Assembly: GCA_022448265.1 (NCBI GenBank)
Contig: JAKVCC010000006.1
Span: 1-64,000 of the forward strand
Length of the DNA: 64,000 bases
Direction of reading: 5' to 3'
Source: Pirellulales bacterium
Lineage (GTDB): Bacteria; Planctomycetota; Planctomycetia; Pirellulales; Lacipirellulaceae
Positions 8,826 to 17,702 of this stretch are shown here, piece by piece. A program made the position numbers and the translations under genes. The stretch's first letter is position 1. Each line of letters begins with the position of its first letter. The notes below the pieces were generated by a model, which ran no database searches, was not told the DNA's origin, and saw only the letters and a program-made list of their open reading frames with translations.

Positions 8826-10160
8826 TTACCAGTACTGCTCAAAGCCGAACGTGCCGCCCATGTAGGTGGAGTCACCTGTCGCTACGCCCTGGCCAGTCGA
8901 TATGGGGATAAAGTTTGCGTGTTCGACCGCGTGGGCGATGGAACTCACGTACAACATCTCCAGGCCGGTTCGTAGGGATAAATTGGGGCGCAAGTGCCAT
9001 TTGCCTAGTAGAGATGCTTCGACGATGAACGAGAGATTGTCGACTTCAACTTGGCTGCCACCGGCGGTGATTCCGCCGCTCACGCCAAATGTGGAATTGA
9101 CGTTGGTATGGTTCCAGTACAGGCCGCCCTTGGTACGAACACCCAGACTCCAGCGGGCTCGCTCATGAGTCCAGGAGAACCCACCCTGGGCTCCAATCAA
9201 GTCGTTGTCCGAGCGGATGCGATAGTTTCCCGTTTCCGTAATTCCATCTGTATCGGCATCTGGAATACCGAAGGCATCCCAGGAAAAGTCCTCGTTGACG
9301 TCAAAGTACCGAATCCCGGCGATTAGTGAGCAAGTGCTGGAAGGCTGGGCTCTGCGCACCCATCGCCCGCTCGGTTCGAGTTCCATACGATCATTTCGCA
9401 TACGAGTTTTTAGGTGGTAGTTGAGTTCGAAGTCGTTGAAGCGGTTGTTGTATTCAAATTGAGAACTGGTTGCGCCAGTGAAGGACGCGTTGCCGCCACT
9501 GCCAGCGGTTGTTAGCGAGGTCTGTGCCGCGTCGAGTCTCGCGATCTGGGTCCACTGACCCCCACCATAGAAGATCATTTCTGCCGTATGATCGCGATTC
9601 ATATGATCCCGAAAAAAGAAGCGGCTCACTTTCAAACGAGGTGAAGCTTCGGCTCCTGATACGCCGCCGTCCACGATGAGTGCATTGGAGGTGCCGTTTT
9701 CGCCGATCAGTACCATCGGGTCCTTCCGCCAGATGCGATCGAAAAAAGTGATGTCGAATTCTGCGGACCAAAAACCGCGCCGGAGCCAAGTGCCCGTACT
9801 CTCAAGCAGGGCAGGATCGCAGGCGAAAACATGGGGGTCATTGTTGGTCCCGGGGCCTGCGAGATTGTCGGTTGGCAGTGGCTCTGGCGAACGGTTCAAT
9901 TGTGTTTCCGCTGAGGCCTCCGGTTCGTCCAGGCGCGTGCCCGATCCCTCGTCTGTAGGAACCGAAAGTTCAAGTTCTGGGGGCAAGTCGTCCAGAAAGG
10001 GGTTGCCGACCCCATCACCTGAGGGCTGGACCATACGCAGTGGGGGAGGCAGATCCTCAGTCTGGATGGGACGGGAAGGTGCCAGGATGCTCTGGACCGC
10101 TATGGCAGGCTCGCAGATTGAGGACGCTCCCACGACAAGCAACAGAATTAGCTTCTTCAT
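8826..10160 (-). CDS. BBP7-family outer-membrane beta-barrel protein
   Basis: This 444-residue exported protein resembles the planctomycete BBP7 family of predicted outer-membrane barrels. The start at 10160 is fixed by a very strong ribosome site (GGGGAGG, 8 bases upstream); the frame opens further upstream without support. MKKLILLLVVGASSICEPAIAV is a signal peptide. A low-complexity Pro/Glu/Asp linker follows (to about residue 110). Then comes a region with alternating polar and aromatic residues typical of strands (WSAEFDITFF, NDFELNYHLKTR, IAGIRYFDVNEDF, SLGVRTKGGLYWNHTNV). It ends in FGFEQYW, with an aromatic terminal residue as in barrel proteins. The role is structural or porin-like by family; the function is unknown. 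Confidence 0.8.
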   Translation of the reverse strand: MKKLILLLVVGASSICEPAIAVQSILAPSRPIQTEDLPPPLRMVQPSGDGVGNPFLDDLPPELELSVPTDEGSGTRLDEPEASAETQLNRSPEPLPTDNLAGPGTNNDPHVFACDPALLESTGTWLRRGFWSAEFDITFFDRIWRKDPMVLIGENGTSNALIVDGGVSGAEASPRLKVSRFFFRDHMNRDHTAEMIFYGGGQWTQIARLDAAQTSLTTAGSGGNASFTGATSSQFEYNNRFNDFELNYHLKTRMRNDRMELEPSGRWVRRAQPSSTCSLIAGIRYFDVNEDFSWDAFGIPDADTDGITETGNYRIRSDNDLIGAQGGFSWTHERARWSLGVRTKGGLYWNHTNVNSTFGVSGGITAGGSQVEVDNLSFIVEASLLGKWHLRPNLSLRTGLEMLYVSSIAHAVEHANFIPISTGQGVATGDSTYMGGTFGFEQYW

Positions 10161-10419
10161 TACATTTGCCTCCCCAGTCATCGCAGTCTCCGCCTGGGCG
10201 CATTTTGCGCCTTGTTTCGCACAACAAAACCATCGTCTTGGCCGTCGGCACAAATGCAGCAATAACCGTCAAAATCCGAAATATCGTTTTAACTGGAGTA
10301 ATCGTAAGAGTTGCTTGCATGTCCCCGTGTCACCTAAACCACCTTTTTTAACGGCTGCCGAGCCCTTGTTTCTGGCGCCATGAGCGGGTTAATCGTTCGC
10401 ATCTCATGTAAGCGAAAAG

Positions 10420-10810
10420 TTGGGGATGCTCCAAGTGGCGGAACTGCCGCCCATCGAGCCTGCGGTCGTGGAGTATCGGCTGATCTGCGATGAGTGTGGC
10501 GAGAAGGTCTGTGGCCAACTTCTTGCCGGCATGCTGCGTGGCGCGTGCGGACCGTGTTTGCGGGCCGTGCTCAGTTTTCTGGCTAGTAGGTATCAGTTCG
10601 GCAAGCGGCCGATCCAATCTTGGCTGTCTACCTGTTTGGGCTGACCATTTTCACCGACATGGTCTGCAAGTTCGAACAGGTCACTAGCGAGAGCCTCGAA
10701 ATGCTGGTCGACGAAATTTCGTGACTACGTCTGCAACCAAGGCACCTGTGCCGATGAGACCTCCTGGTGTGAGAATCGCAGCAAGGGATGGCTTTGGTTC
10801 GCGATGATCG
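10420..10810 (+). pseudogene. IS66-family transposase remnant
   Basis: Fragments of an IS66-type transposase are spread over two reading frames. The first (frame of 10420) reads the zinc-binding region CDECGEKVCGQLLAG and then FGKRPIQ. Near 10620 the reading shifts frame to LFGLTIFTDMVCKFEQVTSE, the conserved segment that follows in IS66 transposases, and stops at 10722. It then returns to the first frame at 10750 with ADETSWCENRSKGWLWFA, matching the catalytic-domain start ADET-W-ENG-KAWLW of the family. At least two frameshifts are therefore present. The N-terminus and most of the catalytic domain are missing, as are recognisable terminal inverted repeats. The element is an old, immobile relic. 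Confidence 0.75.
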
Positions 10811-11274
10811 GTAGGGAGAATTGTGGCAGCGAAATCGCAATACCTTGGAAGTATTAACCTCCTGCTACGCGATACCATGCCCAGACTTTCTAAGGCCAAT
10901 CGCTAGTAAAAAAGGTCACTCTTCAGGAATGATTACCAACAGATTTTAGAATCCTCGGAGGGGGGGGTAAAACAGCTTGCTATCGTGGCAGTCCTTGCTA
11001 GACTCGCGTTTATGTCGTTTCTACTGGTTCATTAGGCGTTGCCCGCAGTGTGAATGGTTGCATGGGCGGAAAGAATCGGCAGTTGAAAATTTGGATTGCG
11101 GATTGAAGAATTGTGCGGTCAACCGGGCTAGTGTGGTGAGTTCCCCAACTCAGGTCGCCGGTGTGGCGATGGCGAGCGTGACAGGCTGTCACCTGTGGGC
11201 ATGCCGCACTTCGCAATCATCCGGTTAAAGATACAAAGGTTTCCCCTCCCCAATTTCTCAGGAGTCCCCTCACG
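10811..11274. other. intergenic region upstream of transaldolase
   Basis: No gene is visible. It includes a poly-G tract (GGGGGGG near 10962) and further weak frames that may be more decayed IS66 sequence. The transaldolase ribosome site AGGAG lies at its right end, about 10 bases before the ATG. Confidence 0.45.
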
Positions 11275-12327
11275 ATGCCTTCTCCTTTGGCCGCCATGAT
11301 CGAAGCGGGCACGAAGCTTTGGCTTGATTCTGTCGATCCCGACCTGATTCGCGTGAATCGAGAGTTGGGCGCCACCGGCGCAACGTCCAATCCGATTATC
11401 ATTAGCGACCTAATTAAGTCCGGGCGTTACGACGAAATCTTGGCGAGATTGCAAAGCGAGGCCCAGCTGTCGGCGGCCGATCTGGCCTGGGCGCTGACCG
11501 ATCGGGTGGTCGCCAGCGCACAAGAGGTGTTCTTGCCCATTTGGGAAGCGACCAGTGGCGACGATGGCTACGTGAGCTTTGAAGTCGACCCGCTTTTGGA
11601 AGATCTACAGAATCCCTTATCGCACCAGGAGCGCGTGGCAAGCTATATCGAATTGGGAATGAAGTGGTCGGCCGGTCACAAGAATCGCATGATCAAGGTT
11701 CCGGCTACGCCGTCAGGTTTGGAGGCGCTGGAGGCATTGGCAGCTCATGGTGTGCCGTTGAACGTGACACTGATATTTACGCAACGGCAGTACCAGGCTG
11801 CCCGCGACGCCATTTGGCGCGGAGCGCAGCGTCTGCCCTCGCTAGAAAAGTTCAAGAGCGTTTACAGCATTTTCATATCCCGGGTCGATGTCTACACCCA
11901 GCAGCATCTTTCCCAGTTGTCGCCTGCTGCCCAAGGACTCGTGGGGCTACTCAACGCCAAATTGCTTTGGCACGACAATCAAGCATTCTGGGCCGAGCGT
12001 CTGACGCCATTGAAGCAAGAAATTGTGTTTGCCAGCACGGGTACTAAAAACGCGGATGACCCACCTTGGAAATACGTTGCCGCCCTGGTTGGCAGCGACA
12101 TTCAGACGAACCCGCCGGCCACCAACGAGGCAGTCGAGGAGAGTGGCAAGGTGTTTTCACGTACGGTTGACCAGATGCCGCCCGAGGTAGTCTGCCGAGA
12201 GATTGCCGCGGAAGTCGATATGCAGACCTTGGAAGATACGCTTATGAGGGAGGGGATCAAGAAATTTGCCGACCCGCAAAAGGCGTTGCTAGCGCTCGTC
12301 GCGGAAAGGCAAAATGCTACGAAGTAG
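11275..12327 (+). CDS. tal: Transaldolase
   Basis: This 350-residue cytoplasmic enzyme of the non-oxidative pentose-phosphate pathway transfers dihydroxyacetone between sugar phosphates through a Schiff base. The N-terminal motif [12 protein letters not shown] matches the DATTNPSL-type strand of the family, the catalytic lysine is Lys141 in NRMIKVPAT, and [14 protein letters not shown] and the SRVD motif (YSIFISRVD) follow. The tail [22 protein letters not shown] is the usual C-terminal helix. The length fits the larger Tal subfamily. The preceding AGGAG supports the ATG. No operon partner is evident. Confidence 0.93.
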   Translation: MPSPLAAMIEAGTKLWLDSVDPDLIRVNRELGATGATSNPIIISDLIKSGRYDEILARLQSEAQLSAADLAWALTDRVVASAQEVFLPIWEATSGDDGYVSFEVDPLLEDLQNPLSHQERVASYIELGMKWSAGHKNRMIKVPATPSGLEALEALAAHGVPLNVTLIFTQRQYQAARDAIWRGAQRLPSLEKFKSVYSIFISRVDVYTQQHLSQLSPAAQGLVGLLNAKLLWHDNQAFWAERLTPLKQEIVFASTGTKNADDPPWKYVAALVGSDIQTNPPATNEAVEESGKVFSRTVDQMPPEVVCREIAAEVDMQTLEDTLMREGIKKFADPQKALLALVAERQNATK

Positions 12328-12567
12328 TCCGTGCGGCCTTTTCTGCAAATAGGGAATCTTAGGTGACGGACCCTTATTTCATTGCCTGCGCATCCTATGG
12401 GCCGCCAGGGGTATTGCATTGGCATCCAAGGAGATCGCCCCCTTGCTCTCTGCAAAATCATGACCACGGCGTGGAGTGCGCACGCGGATTGCAGACTCGC
12501 CCCTAGATAGCGGCTATGATAGGATTGGGCGGTGCCAAGATTTTCTGCGTGGGAAAGCGATTCTACC

Positions 12568-14700
12568 ATGGCTGTCGATTTCTATTCGCCCTGCCCTTGT
12601 GGGAGCGGAAAAAAGCTGAAGTTTTGCTGCAGTGATCTGGCAGTAGATATTGAAAAAATCCACAAGATGGTTGCTGGTGAGCAGCCCCACGCGGCGCTCA
12701 ACCATGTCGAGCAATTACTCCACCAGCAACCCAATCGGGCTTCTCTGCTTGACTTGCGCGCGTCGATCGAGCTGTCGATGCATGAATTTGAGGCGGCCCG
12801 AAAAACGATTGGCGCTTATCTTGCGGCCCATGCGGGCAGTCCAACCGCGCACGCTCACCACGCGATTTACAATGCCGCCACGGGAAACTCGTCGCTGGCA
12901 GTGGCATCGTTGCAGAGCGCGCTCGAGCAGCTTGGCGATGAGATGCCTCGGCGTGTGCTTGAGGCCGTAGGGGCGGTCGGCCAAGTACTACTCATTGAGG
13001 GCCAGTTAGTGGGTGCCCGTGGCCATCTGATGTTATCTGCGACTATTGCGCGGGGCGAAGACAATCAGGCCATGGAACTCTTGCTGCGGATGAATTTGCG
13101 ATCCGAATTGCCTTTGCTGGTGCGGGAGTATCTATTTTTGGCTGAGTGCCCGGGTGATGTTCTGGGCCGCGCTAAGTTTGAAGAGGCTGCCCAACTGGCT
13201 TCCCGCGGGCTGTGGCGACGAGCGGAGACTGTGTTTGCCTCGCTCCGTAGTGAGGTCGGGGCGGTACCAGAGGTCGTCTACAATCTGGCGCTCATGCGCG
13301 GCTGGCTGGGTGATACAGAGAGATTTGCCGCGGGTTTGCACGAATATGCGGCGCTTGATATCCCGAAATCGAGGGCCGCCGAAGCGGAGGCATTGGCCCA
13401 ACTGGTGGATCCCAGTCTGGAAGATCCGCAGCAAGAAACTGTGAAGCTTGTATACGCACTCGGCGACATCGATTTGCTCGGCGACTGCTTCCAGTCGGAC
13501 CAACGTGTGGAAGATTACCCGCTGCCGCCTCCGGAGGGCGACGCGGAGGAAACCATCCGGCCCCGCAGTACCCATGTCCTCCTCGACCGCCCTGCGCCAG
13601 CCACTGGAATTGGTATTGCGCGGGCCGATATCCCTCATGTCATCGCGTTCTTGAGCGTGTACGGTAAGCGGACCGATCGTGATGCTCAGTTAGAGGTCAC
13701 CACCGACCGCGGCTCGCCGCTGGACACCGTGATGGAAATGCTGAGCGAAATCGCGGGGGACGCGATCGCCGGTTCTGCGACGGAAGAGGTTGTCGCCAAA
13801 AAATCGGTCAGCGAAGAATCGTTGAGCTGGCGCTGGCGATTGCCCAACGACACAACAGCCCAGCAGCGGCAAATTTTTCTGGCAGAGGAGCGGCGTGAAG
13901 CCATTTTGCGCCGGTGGACGACCGCACCACGGGCTGCGCTGGGTAATAAGTCGCCGCAAGACGCGGTTGGCGATGTGGAGTTAAGTGTGGCCCTGCTGGC
14001 CAGTGTGCTAATCATCGAACAGGCAGCGGCGGATCCGAGTGAGATGTCCCTGTTTGCCGAATTGCGTCAGCAGCTCAAGCTGCCGCCGGCCGAAAGGATC
14101 GATCCGGAAGGGGTCGATCTGGAGCGATTGCCACTGGTGCGAATCCCCCATCTTGAGTTGGCCAAGGTGCCCGAGGATCGGCTGACCAAGCTGCTCGACC
14201 GGACCCTCATCATGGGCGCCAACTTTGCCACTCTCCTGGTCGCCCGAGAGTTGGCCGAACGAACTGATTTGGCGGAAGGGACCGACCTGGCTCCTGCCTA
14301 TCGGCAACTGGTACGCTTGGAGCCAAATTATCAAGTAGCTCAGGCATGGGTAAGCAAAGCGCGCAGCTGGTCCGAGCGACACAGCCAGTCCGTAGCGGAA
14401 TGGGCCCTGTTGGAATTGGAGCTGGCGATCAAGCGGGGCAATGGCGACGAGGCAAAAAGACTGTTGGGTGAGATTCGCGGAGCGCATCTTAACGAACCCG
14501 GAGTCGCTGAGGCAACGTATCGCATGCTGTATTCGGCAGGGCTCATCGCAGCGGACCAAACAGCGCCTACCGAATTGCCGGAGCATGCTAGGGCCACGGC
14601 CGGGGCAGAACCATCGGCTATCTGGACACCGGATGCCAAGGTTCCATCGCCTAAGAGAGATATCGACGGCACCAGCCATTCCGCCATATGGACGCCTTAG
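12568..14700 (+). CDS. SEC-C zinc-motif protein with TPR-like repeats
   Basis: This protein of about 710 residues starts with a SEC-C zinc-binding motif (FYSPCPCGSGKKLKFCC, about residues 5-21), as found at the C-terminus of SecA and in many stand-alone proteins. It is followed by helical tetratricopeptide-like repeats (AALNHVEQLLHQQPNRASLLDLRASIE, RRAETVFASLRSEVGAVPEVVYNLALMRGWLGDT). The middle is alpha-helical and Ala/Leu rich without a known catalytic motif. The C-terminus repeats SAIWTP twice, the second as the last six residues. No signal peptide is seen, so it is probably cytosolic. It may be a scaffold or adaptor; the function is unknown. The ATG at 12568 fits the start of the SEC-C region. 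Confidence 0.8.
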   Translation: MAVDFYSPCPCGSGKKLKFCCSDLAVDIEKIHKMVAGEQPHAALNHVEQLLHQQPNRASLLDLRASIELSMHEFEAARKTIGAYLAAHAGSPTAHAHHAIYNAATGNSSLAVASLQSALEQLGDEMPRRVLEAVGAVGQVLLIEGQLVGARGHLMLSATIARGEDNQAMELLLRMNLRSELPLLVREYLFLAECPGDVLGRAKFEEAAQLASRGLWRRAETVFASLRSEVGAVPEVVYNLALMRGWLGDTERFAAGLHEYAALDIPKSRAAEAEALAQLVDPSLEDPQQETVKLVYALGDIDLLGDCFQSDQRVEDYPLPPPEGDAEETIRPRSTHVLLDRPAPATGIGIARADIPHVIAFLSVYGKRTDRDAQLEVTTDRGSPLDTVMEMLSEIAGDAIAGSATEEVVAKKSVSEESLSWRWRLPNDTTAQQRQIFLAEERREAILRRWTTAPRAALGNKSPQDAVGDVELSVALLASVLIIEQAAADPSEMSLFAELRQQLKLPPAERIDPEGVDLERLPLVRIPHLELAKVPEDRLTKLLDRTLIMGANFATLLVARELAERTDLAEGTDLAPAYRQLVRLEPNYQVAQAWVSKARSWSERHSQSVAEWALLELELAIKRGNGDEAKRLLGEIRGAHLNEPGVAEATYRMLYSAGLIAADQTAPTELPEHARATAGAEPSAIWTPDAKVPSPKRDIDGTSHSAIWTP

Positions 14701-14829
14701 CGATGTTTCAGGTGGGCTTCTGGTGTCTGGCTTTCGGCCAACGGGCCTGCTGCTGTTAATCCCCTTTTTTCTGTAAGCCGCATTCCTCAGTAATAGCTAT
14801 ACCGGACCTAAGAGTAGTCGCGAACCGCC

Positions 14830-15933
14830 ATGCCCTCGATGCCCCATGACCGCCGCTGGATGTCGCGAGCCTTCGAACTTGCTCGGCAAGGACTTGGGCA
14901 TGTGGAACCCAACCCCATGGTCGGCTGCGTGATTGTGCTGCGGGGCGAAATCGTGGGTGAAGGGTGGCATCGGCGTTTTGGTGGGCCGCATGCCGAAGTT
15001 GCGGCAATCGCGGCCGCCGGAAAAAATGCCAGGCAGGCGACGGCCTTTGTTTCACTGGAGCCTTGCTGCTTTACCGGTCAGACGCCGCCCTGCACCGGCG
15101 CGCTGATCGACGCTGGTGTTGCCAAGGTTGTAATCGGTTGTTGCGACCCCAATCCTAAAGTCGCGGGCGGCGGGGTCGCCCAATTGCGGGCCGCGGGCAT
15201 TGAGGTAATCGTTGGGCTTCTTGAGGAAGAAGCCAGACAGCTCATCGCGCCGTTTTCCAAGCTTGTCACGCGAAAAAGACCCTGGGTTATCGCCAAGTGG
15301 GCTATGACGCTGGACGGAAAGCTAGCAACACGGGCAGGCGCCAGCCAATGGATTAGTGGGGAGGCATCGCGGACGGTCGTTCACCAACTGCGCGGGCGGG
15401 TCGATGCTATTTTAGCCGGTCGCGGCACGGCCATCCTTGACGATCCACTGCTTACGGCCCGTCCCCCGGGGCCGCGTATTGCGACACGGGTGGTGCTTGA
15501 TACCCAAGCTTCGCTTTCCTGCGAAAGTCGCCTCATGCAAACGATCGACCAAGCCCCGGTGGTGGTGGTGGTGGGTGAGCAGGCAGCGATGGAAAGGCGA
15601 GATTCCCTGGTGGAGCGTGGCGCAGAGATTCTCGTGCCTTCGGGCGACAGTCCGCACACACGACTGGAGTCTCTGCTCACGAAATTGGGCCAGCGTCAAA
15701 CCACAAATCTGCTGGTGGAAGGGGGAGCGACTGTTTTAGGTACTTTCTTTGATTTAGGGGCAATCGATGAGGTGCATGCCTTTATTGCGCCTAAGTTGGC
15801 AGGAGGCGCAGCCGCCCCAAGCGCGATTGGAGGTCAGGGGATCGCGGACATGTCGGCCGCGCTAAAGCTGCATCGGGCGACAACCGAAATCCTGGGCGAA
15901 GATGTGCACCTGCACGGCTACACCCGTGGGTAG
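14830..15933 (+). CDS. ribD: Bifunctional riboflavin deaminase/reductase RibD
   Basis: This 367-residue cytoplasmic enzyme catalyses the second and third steps of riboflavin synthesis. Its N-terminal deaminase domain has the zinc site HAEV (His54, Glu56) and PCC...PPC (Cys79/80 region and Cys88), with substrate-binding EPNPMVGCVIV before it. The C-terminal reductase domain begins near KRPWVIAKWAMTLDGKLATRAG, with the family motifs SQWISGEASR and LLVEGGATVLGTFFDLG. The length and domain order are canonical. It is a lone gene here; other rib genes are not in the window. Confidence 0.96.
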   Translation: MPSMPHDRRWMSRAFELARQGLGHVEPNPMVGCVIVLRGEIVGEGWHRRFGGPHAEVAAIAAAGKNARQATAFVSLEPCCFTGQTPPCTGALIDAGVAKVVIGCCDPNPKVAGGGVAQLRAAGIEVIVGLLEEEARQLIAPFSKLVTRKRPWVIAKWAMTLDGKLATRAGASQWISGEASRTVVHQLRGRVDAILAGRGTAILDDPLLTARPPGPRIATRVVLDTQASLSCESRLMQTIDQAPVVVVVGEQAAMERRDSLVERGAEILVPSGDSPHTRLESLLTKLGQRQTTNLLVEGGATVLGTFFDLGAIDEVHAFIAPKLAGGAAAPSAIGGQGIADMSAALKLHRATTEILGEDVHLHGYTRG

Positions 15934-16222
15934 CAAGCTTCGGGCAAGAAGGCCATTTTTTTGAGTGTGCAGCGGGCGAAACTGCGCGCCCGGCGCCTCA
16001 GGGCGTTGACGAAATTGTCAGGCCTCGGGCCTGGTAGGGCAGCTTCGATCCCCTCGTCTTCTCTCAACGAATTGTCCACACCGCGCGTAGACAACTCCCT
16101 TATTTGCCGCCTGCTGGCCGGTGCAATCTTACGCGACCGTTAGACCAGACAACCTAGGCTGCAAGGTTTCGCATGGGCGAGCGGAGGTTATGGAAAATTG
16201 TCAATACCGAACCAGAAAAAAC

Positions 16223-16250
16223 TTGACATGCTGGTAGCTATGGCAATAAT
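16223..16250 (+). promoter_or_regulatory. strong sigma-70-type promoter
   Basis: TTGACA (16223-16228, perfect) and AATAAT (16245-16250, five of six bases) are separated by 16 bases. This is the best vegetative-type promoter in the window. A start near 16257 would give a leader of about 210 bases before the small gene at 16470, unusually long for a 76-residue protein. Confidence 0.6.
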
Positions 16251-16469
16251 CTCTTATCTACAGGCATTGGGAAGATCGCAGCTACGTGCTGGCCGTTTTG
16301 GTTTGTTGTGGCCATTTGTAGTGTTGACCCCCCCATTTAGTGGGTGCGTGCTTTGGTGTGCCTGAGAGCGAAATTTACTTTTTCTGAGTCGGTCCTACCA
16401 ATATCCTGCGACACAGGAGATTGGCCCCGCCGGAGACCGATCGCACGAGTGTATTTGGAGAGACTCAAG

Positions 16470-16700
16470 ATGCCGGATCCTAAATTGAAGAATGTATTTG
16501 AAGCCATCTTGAAGTATGGCCACGACGAGGATTTTGCGCCTCGGGTTGACCGGGGCTTCAGTGCGACGCAGGCCCCTGCGGGCTCCCGCGAGAAGCTCGA
16601 CGTCATGGCCGAGCGGGTTCGTTCGGGCCAGCCCTTGTGGCATGAATCTGACCGGGCCGACTACAGCGGACTGACCGGGGCGGTTAGGCCTCGCGACTAA
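16470..16700 (+). CDS. small hypothetical protein, 76 residues
   Basis: The family is not identified. The start at 16470 is chosen because GGAGA lies 9 bases upstream; the longer frame from 16344 has no ribosome site. The protein begins MPDPKLKNVFEAILKYGHDEDFAPRV and continues with a charged helix (SREKLDVMAERVRSG) and an acidic, aromatic stretch (PLWHESDRADYSG), ending in GAVRPRD. There is no signal or membrane segment. Its regular amphipathic helices, codon use and strong upstream promoter suggest an expressed cytosolic protein. Confidence 0.7.
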   Translation: MPDPKLKNVFEAILKYGHDEDFAPRVDRGFSATQAPAGSREKLDVMAERVRSGQPLWHESDRADYSGLTGAVRPRD

Positions 16701-17183
16701 GTGCCTTGCGATTAGAGTGACCTGGCGGCCGGGGTGCTCACGGCTCCTAGATTTTTTGTGAGTGGCTGGCCCATCTGTTCCGGACGACTGCCCTGCGCGC
16801 AGATGTAGCCATCATGCTGCGCATGATGAATTCAAGCTGCCAGCGGCACAGATCCACGCCGCGTCATGAGCAATAATTAAGAAGAGTGTGCTGCCTCTTA
16901 GCAGGACTTGGGGTAGAGTCCCGCGAGGCAGCGGATGGGGGCGGTATCCCTGGGGCAGCGATTCAGGCTCAGCTGCGCTCGGGGGCTAGCGCGCTATACC
17001 CTATTTCAAGCCCCGGCGCGATCGTTAGGCGGTGGCTCCTGTTCCATCTACGATCACTCCACCCGCGATGATCTCACGTACGCCGTCTGAGCTGCTCAGC
17101 TATATTTCCCTCAGCTAAACGCGTTCTACTCAACTTCCTTTGCTATCACCCCGCTGCAACATGTTTCCTACGCGACACGGCCC
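16701..17183. other. intergenic region with an inverted repeat
   Basis: No gene is visible between the convergent small gene and csrA. CATCATGC-TGC-GCATGATG (16810-16828) is a perfect 8-bp inverted repeat without a T-run, so it is more likely an operator-like site or a folded 3' region than an intrinsic terminator. Confidence 0.45.
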
Positions 17184-17429
17184 CTAGGCGACATGGCTAG
17201 TTTCCATCTTGCAATTCTGGACGCCTGCGGTCTGAGCGTTGCCAGCCTGATCGTGAGCAGCAACCCCGGATGGTGTTTCAAAGGGCTTCAGTTCGTCACG
17301 GAGGACGAGTATCTCTTTGGGTGCTTCAATACCCAGGCGAACTTTGTCACCAGCGAGTCGTACGACCGTAATAACAATCGAATCGCCCAGTCGAATCTTC
17401 TGGGATTCTTTCCGTGACAATACCAGCAT
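17184..17429 (-). CDS. csrA: Carbon storage regulator CsrA
   Basis: This 81-residue RNA-binding regulator represses or stabilises mRNAs by binding GGA motifs in their leaders. The CsrA core is clear: MLVLSRKESQKIRLGDSIVITV followed by GDKVRLGIEAPKEILVLRDEL, including the start of the L4 RNA-contact region (RLSR equivalent LSRKE) and the strand IVITVV. After the core there is a polar tail of about 25 residues (AAHDQAGNAQTAG...), longer than in enteric CsrA (61 residues). A near-perfect ribosome site (AAGGAGG, 6 bases upstream) and a promoter are placed directly before it. No flagellar operon is nearby, as expected for planctomycetes, where csrA occurs alone. Confidence 0.95.
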   Translation of the reverse strand: MLVLSRKESQKIRLGDSIVITVVRLAGDKVRLGIEAPKEILVLRDELKPFETPSGVAAHDQAGNAQTAGVQNCKMETSHVA

Positions 17430-17443
17430 GATGTACCTCCTTG

Positions 17444-17458
17444 TAAAAGCTGCTTTTA
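17444..17458 (-). promoter_or_regulatory. inverted repeat in the csrA leader
   Basis: TAAAAGC-A-GCTTTTA forms a perfect 7-bp inverted repeat immediately upstream of the csrA ribosome site. In the mRNA it would be a small hairpin abutting the Shine-Dalgarno sequence, so it could tune translation of csrA, for instance in autoregulation. Confidence 0.45.
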
Positions 17459-17475
17459 GCAGTGTAATTTTGTAC

Positions 17476-17503
17476 AGTATACTTGGTCGCGGCCAACTCG
17501 CAA
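17476..17503 (-). promoter_or_regulatory. csrA promoter
   Basis: On the minus strand TTGCGA (17498-17503) and TATACT (17476-17481) are 16 bases apart. The predicted start near 17469 gives a leader of about 40 bases containing the inverted repeat and the Shine-Dalgarno sequence. Confidence 0.55.
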
Positions 17504-17702
17504 GGTCGTATTTCCGCACTCAAATATCTTGTACGACCGATAGCTAAATGTTGTTAACCCATACCCAAAACGGGCAATGCAGCAATTAGTTAAACTGGGG
17601 CAACTGGCGACAGATTAAGTTATCGGCAAGAGATACTGCCAGCATCAGCAATGCTGGCAAGGCGTCGCAGGCGCAATTATTATTTAATTGTTAAACTCGC
17701 GC

